Source: an uncultured Aquimarina sp. (lineage in GTDB: Bacteria; Bacteroidota; Bacteroidia; Flavobacteriales; Flavobacteriaceae). Taken from it: a stretch of 64,000 bases of DNA. The translations under genes were made by a program, and so were the position numbers. The stretch is from NCBI GenBank assembly GCA_947495425.1, contig CANLYR010000018.1, positions 1-64,000 of the forward strand. The letters are read 5' to 3'. How positions within the stretch are numbered: the first letter of the stretch is position 1; each line of letters starts with the position of its first letter. Of this stretch, positions 37,864 to 46,684 are shown one piece after another. The notes under the pieces are model-generated. The model was not told the origin of the DNA, made no database searches, and saw only the letters and a list, made by a program, of their open reading frames with translations.

Positions 37864-37889
37864 AAAGCCGAAGCGTTATCTTCGGCTTT
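37864..37889 (-). terminator. terminator between the DUF937 and lipoprotein genes
   Basis: A 9-bp stem (AAAGCCGAA and complement) with an 8-base loop. On the minus strand it is followed by a T run, between the stop at 37911 and the lipoprotein start at 37844. Confidence 0.75.
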
Positions 37890-37910
37890 AACCATTATTT
37901 AGGATTATTA

Positions 37911-38549
37911 TTATTTTCCAAAGAGACCTCCGAGTAATCCTCCAAGACCTCCTTTTTTATTTCCACTACCGCTCAATAACATCCCGGCAACGTCATCAAG
38001 AATACTACCATCACCATCGGCATCAAGAAAAGATTCAATTAGCGATTGCTGTTTCGAGCCCTGTGGCGCACCAGACATTCCACCAAGCATACTAGCTAGT
38101 CCATTAGCATCATTTATATTGTTTCGAGAAGCCTGCTTGCCTAGCATACCCATTAGTATAGGTGCCGCAACTTTCAAAATTTCTCCTACAGAATTAGTAT
38201 CCATACCAGATTTTTGGCTCAAAGCATTCTCTACTGCAGGTTGCTTGCCTCCAAGAATATGTCCTAGGATTCCGGCACCGTCATTAGTTACATTTTGATC
38301 CACACCTCCTTCAAATAAACCACCAAGATTATCTAAAATTCCACCAGAATGTTTGCCTGAGAGTGCATTTAGTAACCCTGAAGCTCCTTCTGGAGAAGAA
38401 GCATTACGCTGCATGGCACCCATGAGTACTGGCATAGCCATACTTAATAGGCTTCCGGTTTTATCTTCGGATTGTCCTGTTTGCGAACTCACACCGCTAA
38501 TAATTTGTTTGCCCATTGGGCTATTTAAAAGATCTAAAATTCCAGACAT
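37911..38549 (-). CDS. DUF937 domain protein
   Basis: 212 residues, glycine- and methionine-rich, without signal peptide. The repeated pattern SLLSMAMPVLMGAMQRN and ILKVAAPILMGMLGKQA marks two copies of the DUF937 repeat; an acidic calcium-like DADGDGSILDD follows at about residue 176. Similar proteins are abundant in Bacteroidetes; function unknown. Confidence 0.85.
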   Translation of the reverse strand: MSGILDLLNSPMGKQIISGVSSQTGQSEDKTGSLLSMAMPVLMGAMQRNASSPEGASGLLNALSGKHSGGILDNLGGLFEGGVDQNVTNDGAGILGHILGGKQPAVENALSQKSGMDTNSVGEILKVAAPILMGMLGKQASRNNINDANGLASMLGGMSGAPQGSKQQSLIESFLDADGDGSILDDVAGMLLSGSGNKKGGLGGLLGGLFGK

Positions 38550-38669
38550 TGTTATATGTTTTTTTAATACCCCTCAATTTACATTTTTTATAAGTATAAG
38601 TTAAGATTGTATAGCGTTTTATTTTACACAAAATAGATTAAAGACTATTTTTTGAGTTGAAATACAAAA

Positions 38670-38696
38670 AAACACCATCTCAAAGAAATGGTGTTT
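38670..38696 (-). terminator. terminator after serA
   Basis: A 9-bp stem (AAACACCAT and complement) with a nine-base loop, followed on the minus strand by a run of seven T, 28 bases after the serA stop. Confidence 0.85.
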
Positions 38697-38723
38697 GCTA
38701 TGTGTGCTTGTATTGGGTAGTTT

Positions 38724-39674
38724 TTATTTCAAAACACTAATAATTTGATTTGCTAACTCCAGACCTATACGATCTTGAGCTTCACCAGTAGCTGCACCTA
38801 TATGTGGAGTTAATGATATTTTGTTATTCATTAATACTTTGATAGCAGGACTAGGTTCATTTTCAAATACATCAAGACCAGCAAAACCTAGCTTATCTTT
38901 TTCCAGCGCTTCAACCAGAGCAACTTCGTCGATAACCCCCCCACGGGCAGCATTAATAATGCCTGCACCATCTTTCATTTGTTCTATTTCTGATTTCCCG
39001 ATCACATATTCTTTTTGTGCCGGAACATGGAGTGTGAAAAAGTCTGCTTGTTGCAGTACTTCTTCTTTAGAAACAGTCTTAATTTTGAAATTTAACGATT
39101 GACCGTCATAGAATTCCAGTGGTATTTCTACTTCTTCAATAAAAGGATCGTATGCAATCACTTTCATGCCTACACCTATGGCTATTTTTGCTGTTGCCTG
39201 ACCAATTCGCCCTATACCGATAACACCGAGTGTTTTTCCTCTTAATTCGGTACCACCACCATATGCTTTTTTAAGATTTTTGAATTTGCTGTCTCCGTCT
39301 AAAGGCATATTTCGGTTTGCGTCATGTAAAAAACGAACACTACCATACAAATGAGCAAAAACCAATTCTGCTACAGATCCCGAAGAGGCAGCAGGAGTAT
39401 TAATTACATGTAAACCTTTTTCACGCGCATAGGCTACATCGATATTATCCATACCGACACCACCGCGGCCTATAACCTTAAGCGAAGCACAATTGTCTAT
39501 AATATCGGTTCTTACTTTGGTAGCACTACGTACTAATAAAACCGAAATTTCATTTTTGTTAATATAGTCTACTAACTGATCCTGGGCTACGGTTGTTGTT
39601 AAAACCTCGAACCCTTCCTTTTCTAAAGCATCAATACCGCTTTGAGATACTCCGTCGTTTGCTAATACTTTCAT
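38724..39674 (-). CDS. serA: D-3-phosphoglycerate dehydrogenase, short form
   Basis: 316 residues. NAD motif GVIGIGRIGQATAKIA (about 150-165), LRGKTLGV, and the catalytic segments INAARGGVIDE and LTPHIGAATGEAQ with Arg, Glu and His of the family. It lacks the C-terminal ACT domain, so it is the short feedback-insensitive form. It oxidises 3-phosphoglycerate for serine synthesis. Same strand and downstream of serC, but a broken IVP gene now lies between them. Confidence 0.93.
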   Translation of the reverse strand: MKVLANDGVSQSGIDALEKEGFEVLTTTVAQDQLVDYINKNEISVLLVRSATKVRTDIIDNCASLKVIGRGGVGMDNIDVAYAREKGLHVINTPAASSGSVAELVFAHLYGSVRFLHDANRNMPLDGDSKFKNLKKAYGGGTELRGKTLGVIGIGRIGQATAKIAIGVGMKVIAYDPFIEEVEIPLEFYDGQSLNFKIKTVSKEEVLQQADFFTLHVPAQKEYVIGKSEIEQMKDGAGIINAARGGVIDEVALVEALEKDKLGFAGLDVFENEPSPAIKVLMNNKISLTPHIGAATGEAQDRIGLELANQIISVLK

Positions 39675-39691
39675 TATTAAATTTTAAGTTT

Positions 39692-40061
39692 TAAATGTTA
39701 AGATCTAAGTTGACTAGTCTTAACTATTTTGGTTAAAATACTTACTATCTGGTTTATTTCGTCAAGAAGATCAAGTAGGTCTACAGGTGCTAAATTACTT
39801 TCATCTAATAAGCGTAACCAATACCTAGTTTCTCTTGCTTCTTTTGATGCAATTGCCATTTTTGCAATGAAATCTTTTTTGGACTGTCCTGCTCCGGCTT
39901 CTGCAACATTAGCGCCTATGCTTGTTGCTGAACGTAAAATTTGATCAGCAAAAACATATTCTTATGATGCTCTTAAATGTTTTACTAATTGTACAATTTT
40001 AACAGCAAATTGAAAACTACGTTCTTCAATCATGATTTGTCTACTAAAAACTTAACATTTA
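39692..40061. repeat. inverted repeats flanking the broken IVP gene
   Basis: TAAATGTTAAG at 39692-39702 is the exact complement of CTTAACATTTA at 40051-40061. The pair encloses the IVP pseudogene. The left copy contains its stop codon. The sequence is A/T-rich, so chance is possible. Confidence 0.35.
39698..40033 (-). pseudogene. four-helix-bundle (IVP/S23-like) protein, broken by a stop codon
   Basis: Reading minus from the ATG at 40033 gives MIEERSFQFAVKIVQLVKHL, then codon 24 is TAA, then 87 further codons in the same frame: EYVFADQILRSATSIGANVA, EAGAGQSKKDFIAKMAIASK, EARETRYWLRLLDESNL and a normal end at 39698. This is a full four-helix-bundle (23S rRNA intervening-sequence-protein or bAvd-like) gene with one nonsense codon and no frameshift, so inactivation appears recent. 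There is no ATG, GTG or TTG in frame that would restart translation near the break. It is placed between serC and serA. Confidence 0.85.
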
Positions 40062-40078
40062 GCATTTAACATTTTTAT

Positions 40079-41143
40079 TTATGCTTTGCGTTCTAAGTCT
40101 CCCATTACATCTACAAGAGCAGCTACGCTTTCCATAGTCATCGCATTATACATACTGGCTCTATATCCACCAACACTTCGGTGACCATTTACCCCATTGA
40201 TTCCTGCTTCTTTCCACATGGTATCAAAGGTTTCTTTAAGGTCTTCATTAACCAATGTAAATGTTGCATTCATAGTAGAACGATCTTCATTTGCTGCAAA
40301 CCCCTTAAACAGGGGGTTTAGATCTATTTCAGAATAAATAAGTTTAGCTTTTTTCTCATTTAATTCTTCGATAGCAGGGATTCCTCCAAGTTGTTTGAGC
40401 CATCTTAGTGTAAGCATCGATACATATACAGCAAACACTGGTGGTGTATTAAACATACTTCCTTTGCTAATGTGTACTTGATAATCCAACATAGACGGGA
40501 TTTGTCTATTGATTTTTCCTAAGATGTCTTCTTTTACAACGACAAGTGTTGTTCCTGCTGGACCCATATTTTTTTGTGCTCCGGCATAAATCAAACTAAA
40601 TTTAGAGAAATCTAATTGTCTAGAAAAAATATCACTACTCATATCACATACTAATGGTGAATTTGATGCTGGGAAATCTTTTATCTGGGTTCCAAAAATT
40701 GTATTATTACTCGTACAGTGCACATAGTCTAAGCTATCGGGGATCTCATATCCTTTAGGGATGTAATTGTAATTTGCATCTTTTGATGAAGCAATTTCTA
40801 CAACTTTTCCAAAAAGTTTCGCTTCTTTTATAGCTTTATCACTCCAGCTTCCTGTATTAATATATCCAGCTTTGGATGTTAATAGATTATATGCCGCCAT
40901 TAAGAATTGAGTACTAGCTCCTCCTTGTAGAAATAGTGCTTTATATCCTTTTCCTTCAAGACCCAATAATTCTAATGCCAAGCTACGGGCTTCTTCCATA
41001 ATGTCAACAAAATCTTTACTACGATGCGAAATTTCAATAATGGAGAGACCGGAGTCATTATAATCTAATAAGGCTTGTGAAGCTTCTTTGAATACTTCTT
41101 GTGGTAAAATACAAGGTCCAGCGCTAAAATTGTGCTTTTTCAT
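40079..41143 (-). CDS. serC: phosphoserine aminotransferase
   Basis: 354 residues. KHNFSAGPCILPQEVF N-terminus, LFLQGGASTQF (about 75-85) for phosphate of PLP, IYAGAQKNMGPAG (about 187-199) with the PLP lysine, and HRSVGGYRASMYNA near the C-terminus are typical of SerC. It transaminates 3-phosphohydroxypyruvate in serine synthesis. The gene precedes serA on the same strand, with the IVP pseudogene in between. Confidence 0.95.
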   Translation of the reverse strand: MKKHNFSAGPCILPQEVFKEASQALLDYNDSGLSIIEISHRSKDFVDIMEEARSLALELLGLEGKGYKALFLQGGASTQFLMAAYNLLTSKAGYINTGSWSDKAIKEAKLFGKVVEIASSKDANYNYIPKGYEIPDSLDYVHCTSNNTIFGTQIKDFPASNSPLVCDMSSDIFSRQLDFSKFSLIYAGAQKNMGPAGTTLVVVKEDILGKINRQIPSMLDYQVHISKGSMFNTPPVFAVYVSMLTLRWLKQLGGIPAIEELNEKKAKLIYSEIDLNPLFKGFAANEDRSTMNATFTLVNEDLKETFDTMWKEAGINGVNGHRSVGGYRASMYNAMTMESVAALVDVMGDLERKA

Positions 41144-41269
41144 CGATAAATTTTATTGTTTTTAAATAGTCCAGTTTATAGTGTATTTCTCTACTCTTTT
41201 TTTAAGTACAAAAACACCACAAAGGTGCTAATAATCTAATACAAATGCATTATCAAAATGATAAATTAT

Positions 41270-42349
41270 TTAGTTAATTTTTGTCAAAAACTCAATTATA
41301 TCAACCCCATCAGCATAATCTGAAAGTTTGGGGTGTTGCGTTTGTCCAAATTCAATACATGAAGTAGAAATATTATTGCCTACGATACATTGTATTTTTT
41401 CTTTATCAGCTTCAATTACTTGTAATACATCGTTTTTGGAGCGGTATGTTTCATAAAACAAAGTTGCTATAGGAGAAGCATAGCTTTCATCTTCTTTAAG
41501 CAGTAGAAACCCATTTTCCAGTATCTTAAAATTACTCATTAGATACACCGCTTTATTGTAGTCATAATTGTTGGCATATTTGGCACTATTCATAATCGCT
41601 TGGTATGGAAACATTGATTTAAAAAATAAATCAAAATTATACCCTTCAGGAACCATTATCTTTGAAACACTTCTGCATCCCAACCCATAGTATCTAAATA
41701 TATCTTCGCCAAGAGCTGTGAGTTCTTCGGTGGTTTCATCCCCTGTAAGGATGGCTATCGAATTTCTATTTTTTCTGATAATATTGGGTACTTTTCCAAA
41801 ATAATGCTCAAAATATCTTGCTGTATTGTTACTACCTGTAGCAATTATAGCATCAAAACCAGTGAATTTTTCTGTAGTAAATGAAATGTAATCTTCGAAT
41901 TTGGGTTCTATTGCAATTAAATATGAGGCTACAAACGGAAGTAATTGATTATCGTTGGATGATTGTTTAACCAAAATTTTATGTCCGGAAATTAATACCG
42001 AAAGAAAATCATGAAATCCGACCAAAGGTATATTGCCAGCCATAATAACTCCTATAGTTTTGGGAGTTATTTCTGTTAAAGAATATCCAGAAATCCATTT
42101 TTGAAGTTCTTTTTGTGTAAGTATAGTACTCCACTGCTCAATTGAAAAAATCACATTTTCTTTTGTGAACCAACCGTTGTGATGCACTGCATTGTCAATT
42201 TTATGAATCATTTCATCGAAAAAACCAGCATTCAGCTTTACAGTATTAATTTTCTCATAACCAGTAGATTTAAATTGACTTAAGAAGTTTCCTAATTCAC
42301 AAAAAGCGTTAATTCGATTATTTAATAGCATTTCTAATTTGTTTATCAC
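41270..42349 (-). CDS. acyl-CoA reductase (LuxC-like)
   Basis: 359 residues. LTEITPKTIGVIMAGNIPLV and GHKILVKQSSNDN (about 113-135) fit the LuxC/acyl-CoA reductase family of the aldehyde dehydrogenase superfamily, with a cysteine-containing YGLGCRSVSKI at about 223-233 as the probable catalytic thiol. It may reduce a fatty acyl-CoA to the aldehyde. It is divergently transcribed from the ferredoxin gene, a regular neighbour pair in this phylum as far as I recall, and the shared region suggests an electron-transfer link. Confidence 0.85.
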   Translation of the reverse strand: MINKLEMLLNNRINAFCELGNFLSQFKSTGYEKINTVKLNAGFFDEMIHKIDNAVHHNGWFTKENVIFSIEQWSTILTQKELQKWISGYSLTEITPKTIGVIMAGNIPLVGFHDFLSVLISGHKILVKQSSNDNQLLPFVASYLIAIEPKFEDYISFTTEKFTGFDAIIATGSNNTARYFEHYFGKVPNIIRKNRNSIAILTGDETTEELTALGEDIFRYYGLGCRSVSKIMVPEGYNFDLFFKSMFPYQAIMNSAKYANNYDYNKAVYLMSNFKILENGFLLLKEDESYASPIATLFYETYRSKNDVLQVIEADKEKIQCIVGNNISTSCIEFGQTQHPKLSDYADGVDIIEFLTKIN

Positions 42350-42369
42350 TAGTTTACGCGTTATTTTTG
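42339..42369 (+). promoter_or_regulatory. promoter for the ferredoxin gene
   Basis: TTG at 42339-42341, a 20-nt spacer and TATTTTTG at 42362-42369 match the Bacteroidetes consensus. The leader to the ATG at 42398 would be about 20 bases. The -33 element overlaps the first codons of the divergent reductase gene. Confidence 0.65.
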
Positions 42370-42397
42370 TAGTGCAAATTTAGAATAAAAAAGAGCT

Positions 42398-42748
42398 ATG
42401 GCAATTATAATAACAGATGAATGTATAAACTGTGGTGCTTGTGAGCCAGAATGTCCAAATACTGCAATTTATGAAGGTGCAGATGACTGGAGATACTCTG
42501 ATGGTACAGATTTGGGAGGAGATGTAGTTCTTCCTGGAGGTAAAGCTGTAAATGCTGATGAAGCTCAAGAACCTGTTAGTGATGAGATATATTATATCGT
42601 ACCCGATAAGTGTACAGAATGTAAAGGTTTCCATGAAGAACCGCAGTGTGCAGCTGTATGTCCGGTAGATTGTTGTGTGCCAGATGAAGATGTTGTAGAA
42701 ACTGAAGAGTTTTTACTAGAGAAACAAGGCTTTATGCATAAAGAGTAA
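42398..42748 (+). CDS. 2[4Fe-4S] ferredoxin
   Basis: 116 residues. [17 protein letters not shown] (about 9-25) and [22 protein letters not shown] (about 71-92) each provide cysteines for a [4Fe-4S] cluster; the second has an extended spacing, as in the Bacteroidetes ferredoxins of the FdxN/Azotobacter type. An acidic insert of 45 residues separates the motifs. Probably cytosolic electron carrier. Monocistronic, with promoter and terminator. Confidence 0.9.
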   Translation: MAIIITDECINCGACEPECPNTAIYEGADDWRYSDGTDLGGDVVLPGGKAVNADEAQEPVSDEIYYIVPDKCTECKGFHEEPQCAAVCPVDCCVPDEDVVETEEFLLEKQGFMHKE

Positions 42749-42771
42749 TTTTTCACTTTAACATATACATT

Positions 42772-42793
42772 AAACCTGTCTATTGACAGGTTT
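42772..42793 (+). terminator. terminator after the ferredoxin gene
   Basis: A 9-bp perfect stem (AAACCTGTC and complement) around TATT, followed by TTCTT, 24 bases after the stop. Confidence 0.8.
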
Positions 42794-42819
42794 TCTTATG
42801 GTCATCTTTTAAATTTTAG

Positions 42820-42827
42820 TATTTTCG
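42820..42827 (+). promoter_or_regulatory. -7-like box for the barrel protein gene
   Basis: TATTTTCG differs from TAnnTTTG at one position and is 37 bases before the ATG at 42865. Confidence 0.35.
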
Positions 42828-42864
42828 TTACTAATTAGGTAACCTCAAATCAAAATAACAAGTC

Positions 42865-43455
42865 ATGAAAAAATTAATTTTCTTAATTGCCTTCACTTTA
42901 TTCTCAATCACTTCTTATGGCCAATATCGTTGGGAAGTCTCTGCTGGAGGAACTTACGCTACACTTAGTCTTGATGACGAAGAAACCAATAGTGGAGTGG
43001 GTTTTTATTTTAATGCAGGATATGGGTATGTAATGGGAGTTAGGGCAAAAACTAGTATTGTTTTCTCTGTTGATGCCTTACAGCGTACTAGTGAAATCGA
43101 AGGAATTGGTGATGTAGAAGCACTTCAGATAGGTTTTAATCCAAAATTTCGTTTTTTAACAGGTGAGGGAAAATATAGATTTCGTGGATTCATCAATGTA
43201 GGCCCTTCGTTTAGGGTGAATACAAGCTTTAAAATTGCAGGACAAAAACTTGAAGATGAAGGTTATGAAAAACTGATTATAGGAGGAGCTTACGGAGTAG
43301 GCTTCTCTCAAATGGTAGGAGAGATGTTTGATATTATGGCAGAAGTAGGAGTAATGAATGATTTTATAGATAACATAACCGACACTAATAGTAAATTCTT
43401 TGATGTTTATGCAAGAGTTGGTGTGAGATTCAGAATTTATGATGCAAGACGTTAG
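42865..43455 (+). CDS. outer-membrane beta-barrel protein
   Basis: 196 residues with signal peptide (residues 1-20, ending SYG-Q). The mature part has alternating strands, WEVSAGGTYATLSL, GFYFNAGYGYVMGV, and terminates in VYARVGVRFRIYDARR. It is a porin-like barrel of about eight to ten strands. No operon partner; ends at a UUCG-capped terminator. Confidence 0.85.
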   Translation: MKKLIFLIAFTLFSITSYGQYRWEVSAGGTYATLSLDDEETNSGVGFYFNAGYGYVMGVRAKTSIVFSVDALQRTSEIEGIGDVEALQIGFNPKFRFLTGEGKYRFRGFINVGPSFRVNTSFKIAGQKLEDEGYEKLIIGGAYGVGFSQMVGEMFDIMAEVGVMNDFIDNITDTNSKFFDVYARVGVRFRIYDARR

Positions 43456-43486
43456 ATACATTTATGTAGTTTAACTAATTTACAGT

Positions 43487-43504
43487 ATCCTGCTTCGGCA
43501 GGAT
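43487..43504 (+). terminator. UUCG-tetraloop terminator
   Basis: ATCCTGC, TTCG loop, GCAGGAT, then TTTTTT; 31 bases after the barrel gene stop. Confidence 0.85.
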
Positions 43505-43792
43505 TTTTTATGCAAACAACCTTAGTTTTTAAAAATTAATCCTTAACAAAATGGAAGTAGGCATAAGCTAAATAATAGGGTATACCTCATTATGATTATA
43601 CATCGTGTTTGTAATCTTTCAGGTATCGTGTTATACGATTTGAAAGCATATAATTTTTAAACTAGAGATGATACGATATGTAATGGGCTTATTTCATTGG
43701 CACCCCCAAAGGGTATAAAACCCCGAGGCATAACTGGAAATTATAAGTTCGTTTCCTACTAATGTTTTGCGGGCTTGCCTTGCTCGAGGTAG

Positions 43793-43966
43793 TTTACTAT
43801 TGAAAATCTAAAAGAAAGAGCTTCAATTGGTCAAGAAAAACGCTCATTTAAAAGCACTCCAATATATAATGAAAGAGTGCTTGAATTTGAAAATGACTTG
43901 CATAATGATTTGATTGAATTTGACGCGTATCGTAATACAATTGAAAGTGTTCTAGAAAATGTTTAG
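43793..43966 (+). pseudogene. start-less open frame, probable gene fragment
   Basis: 57 codons from TTT at 43793 (directly after an in-frame TAG) to a TAG at 43964: FTIENLKERASIGQEKRSFK, then STPIYNERVLEFENDLHNDL and so on. Composition is protein-like (helical, charged), but there is no ATG at all; it looks like the 3' end of a lost gene. No family recognised. Confidence 0.35.
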
Positions 43967-44015
43967 AAATCTTTCAAACTACACAAGCAATAAAATACAG
44001 AATTTGAAGCTTATT

Positions 44016-44381
44016 TTAATACGCCATTAGAGCATCTCTATACTCCCTAAGGTCAGATATGTTTGTTTTGTTCTTTAAACTTTTCATTAAAGAAACCATA
44101 TACTTTAGGCTTTCTATAGGCTCCTTAGCACTACTATCTGTAGTTAATTCTGATTCCTCATCTACAGGTTCATCATCGGGAATAGGTATTAAAAAAGAAT
44201 CGTTTTCCTCGATATGTTCATAGGTAAACCTGAGTACTTTTACTGCCAAAGGAATTTGTTCCTCCAGTGCATATTCTCTTAATTTCTTAAGATCGTCTAT
44301 CAATGTGTTTGTATTGATACCTGTTTTTTCTAGGTCTTCTAGAATTTTGTCAATTAATTTGATTGCTTTTTTATTTTCCAA
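44016..44381 (-). CDS. small acidic hypothetical protein
   Basis: 121 residues, no signal peptide. Predicted helical ends (residues 1-70 and 85-121) with a low-complexity acidic link IPDDEPVDEESELTTDSS at about 79-97. A hydrophobic patch (LAVKVLRFTYEHI) precedes it. No family recognised. Convergent with the gene fragment at 43793. Confidence 0.65.
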   Translation of the reverse strand: MENKKAIKLIDKILEDLEKTGINTNTLIDDLKKLREYALEEQIPLAVKVLRFTYEHIEENDSFLIPIPDDEPVDEESELTTDSSAKEPIESLKYMVSLMKSLKNKTNISDLREYRDALMAY

Positions 44382-44545
44382 AAGTGTAAAATTATATAGA
44401 TGATGAAATATTGATTAGTGCAAATTTAAATTTTTCCTGAATTATGAGTCACCTATTATTATTATTTATTTACAAGAATTTTATTTTTTTTGTTTACAAT
44501 AATTTAACAAAATCTAAGAATTAATCATAATAAACTGTAAATCAG

Positions 44546-44727
44546 TTAATTAAATACATCTACTTCAATCAATTCTACTAATCCTGCTAAAGTTTGAGGT
44601 AAAACCGTAACCACATATGCTACATTCCTTTTTATCTTTGTCACGTATTCCAATTACAATTTTTCCCTTACTTTTTTTGTTTTCCCCAACACTTACCTCC
44701 TTAATCCTAAGGAGGTAAGTTCTTCAT
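44546..44727 (-). pseudogene. possible frameshifted small gene
   Basis: Minus-strand pieces in three frames could form one short protein: MKNLPP from the ATG at 44727, then LRIKEVSVGENKKSKGKIVI and GIRDKDKKECSICGYGF in the next frame (to a stop at 44565), and PQTLAGLVELIEVDVFN in a third, ending with TAA at 44546. The C-S-I-C pair resembles half of a zinc-binding site. Each piece reads like protein, but the joins are my inference. Confidence 0.3.
44691..44720. other. 13-bp perfect hairpin without T tract
   Basis: ACTTACCTCCTTA and its complement flank an ATCC loop. No run of T follows on either strand, so it is not a standard terminator, although it lies just after the amylase gene on the minus strand. 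Confidence 0.6.
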
Positions 44728-44751
44728 GGATGTTACGTAAGTTTTTATAGT

Positions 44752-46446
44752 TTACTTCTTTTTCTCTAATAAAACGATGCTGTAATCAGAAGATATAGTT
44801 GCAATATCTTGATTTACAGTTGCCTCAGATCCTGAATATCGATCGATCAAAGTAGAGCCTTCGGTAAAAACAGAATTAATCTTTATAGTTTTTTCACCTT
44901 TGGGTAGATCTAAACCTATTACGACCTTGTCTGAGAATTTATTTTTGGTGTAACTTCTAGAAAAAATGTAGGGTGACTGAGAGATTAGTGTATGTTTTCC
45001 TGCACCTATTGAGGGATGATCTTTTCTAAATGTTCCTAATTTTTGCCAATGTAAAAGCAACGTTTTAGTCGTGTCTGAACTTTTTATAGCCTCCCAATTC
45101 ATTGTTGATCGTAATGTAGCATCACCTTCAGTCCCTTCAATAATCAAAGATCTAGCTGTTTCATCGCCATAATATACTTGTGATATACCGGGGGTTAATA
45201 AAAGCTTGGTAGCAGATTCATAAGTTTTGCTTCTACTTTTATCAAAAGGATCTCCATCATCATGAGAACTGATATAGTTCATTATACTTTTGCTTACCAA
45301 ACTAGTACTTAATATCTGGCTGTATTTACTAAACAATGTTTCATAATCAAGTTTGGCAGCATCAAGCTTAAATTGAAAATTAATCATGCTATCAAAGCCA
45401 TTTGCAAAATAATCTACTTTACGATCTCCAAAGTCATAATATCTTTTTCCATCTATGCCATATCCATATAACTCTCCAACCATATAAAATTCATTGTTAT
45501 CAAGAACTTTATCTGGGTTTTTCGATTTCCATTCTGCAAAAGCAAGTTTTGCTTGTTTTGCAAGTACACTCCAGGCCTCTTCTTCAACATGCTTAACTGT
45601 ATCTACTCGATACCCATCAACTCCTAATTCTCTTACATAATCGGTTAACCATTTAATGATATAGTTTTTTGGAGATTTTTTTAATCCGGTTTTCGTAAAG
45701 AAAATGTCTAGTTCTGCCAATTCAATTTCTAACCTGCCCTCTGCTTTCCATTTATTGATTAATATCTCAGGTAGTTTTACTTCCTGATCACTTTCAGTTT
45801 TAATATCAGGAAGATTTTTGACTAGGGTACAGGCTACTGCGGTTTCATAGTTTTTGTAGGTGCATTGTGGAGAGGTACGTACCCATGCATCTGGCCAGAC
45901 CGGATCTTGCTCAGTAACAGGGCCTGTATGGTTCATTACTACATCCATAAGAATACGTATGCCATTCTTATGCGCAATATCTACTAATTGTTTTAGCTCC
46001 TCATGCGTGCCGTAATTAGGATCAATTTTGGTCCAGTCTTTGGTCCAATACCCATGATAAGCATAAGTGTTCCCGGTGCCTTCATCTACACTTTCGTGTA
46101 CTTGTTCGACTACAGGGTTGAACCAAATGGCATTAATTCCTAAGTCTTCAAAATAGCCTTCTTCTATTTTTTGAATGATACCTTTTATATCCCCTCCTTC
46201 AAATCCTCGCAGTTTTCCAGTTTCTTTAGTTCGGTTTAGAAGATTATCATTTGAAACATCTCCGTTATTAAACCTATCAGTCAAAAGAAAATACACGTTA
46301 GCGCCTTCCCAAACAAATGGTTTTTTTTTGGTAGTAGTTAGTGTTGTAGTACTTGATTGATTAGTTTCTTCTCGTTTTGATTCACTCTTACAGGCAATAG
46401 TTAAGTAAAAAAGTGAAAAAATAAAGACTTTAGTATGGTTCTTCAT
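44752..46446 (-). CDS. GH13 alpha-amylase-like lipoprotein
   Basis: 564 residues with a lipobox ending in Cys19 (LTIAC), so it is lipid-anchored. Conserved GH13 regions are visible: DVVMNH (168-173), DGYRVDTVKHV (277-287) with the nucleophile D282, E325 in VGELYG as acid/base, and SSHDDGD (393-399) with the transition-state aspartate. An internal insert of about 80 residues after TYKNYETAVACTL separates the third strand from the catalytic loop. The start VYFLLTDRFNNGD is typical of maltogenic or neopullulanase-type enzymes. It probably attacks alpha-glucans; it is not in a polysaccharide utilisation cluster. Confidence 0.92.
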   Translation of the reverse strand: MKNHTKVFIFSLFYLTIACKSESKREETNQSSTTTLTTTKKKPFVWEGANVYFLLTDRFNNGDVSNDNLLNRTKETGKLRGFEGGDIKGIIQKIEEGYFEDLGINAIWFNPVVEQVHESVDEGTGNTYAYHGYWTKDWTKIDPNYGTHEELKQLVDIAHKNGIRILMDVVMNHTGPVTEQDPVWPDAWVRTSPQCTYKNYETAVACTLVKNLPDIKTESDQEVKLPEILINKWKAEGRLEIELAELDIFFTKTGLKKSPKNYIIKWLTDYVRELGVDGYRVDTVKHVEEEAWSVLAKQAKLAFAEWKSKNPDKVLDNNEFYMVGELYGYGIDGKRYYDFGDRKVDYFANGFDSMINFQFKLDAAKLDYETLFSKYSQILSTSLVSKSIMNYISSHDDGDPFDKSRSKTYESATKLLLTPGISQVYYGDETARSLIIEGTEGDATLRSTMNWEAIKSSDTTKTLLLHWQKLGTFRKDHPSIGAGKHTLISQSPYIFSRSYTKNKFSDKVVIGLDLPKGEKTIKINSVFTEGSTLIDRYSGSEATVNQDIATISSDYSIVLLEKKK

Positions 46447-46684
46447 AATTAATTTAGTGGTTTATACTGCTAATCTATAAAAAAGTCTCTTAAAAATTGT
46501 GATCATACGAATTGCGAAATTCATAAAAATTGATTGGCATGCGTTAGTCAATGGGTAAAAAGAAATTCAAAATAGTGTTGTAGAGCACAAATAATTTGTT
46601 ACTAGCTTGCAATTGTATAAAAGAATTAAATTATATTTTTTTTTAAATTAAAATACTGTTCCTTTGAATTCAAAATTTTCTATA

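Larger units (their letters stand above)
43456..44015. other. 560-base region of gene debris
   Basis: After the terminator at 43487-43504 the region holds no intact gene. A weak hairpin lies near 43617-43647, and 43690-43792 has scattered G/C-rich runs (CCCCCAAAGGG, CCCCGAGG, GCGGGCTTGC) unlike its surroundings. An open frame of 57 codons without a start follows at 43793-43966. Confidence 0.5.
44382..44751. other. intergenic region with hairpin and gene remnant
   Basis: 370 bases between two minus-strand genes. It contains a 13-bp perfect hairpin at 44691-44720 and a probably frameshifted small reading frame at 44546-44727. Confidence 0.5.

Noticed and set aside
37845..37895. 51-base N-terminal extension of the DUF6146-like gene
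   Set aside because: The extension crosses a transcription terminator and hides a perfect lipobox start at 37844.
39729..39944. 71-codon plus-strand frame
   Set aside because: It is the antisense of the IVP pseudogene, whose minus-strand frame has a full family signature.
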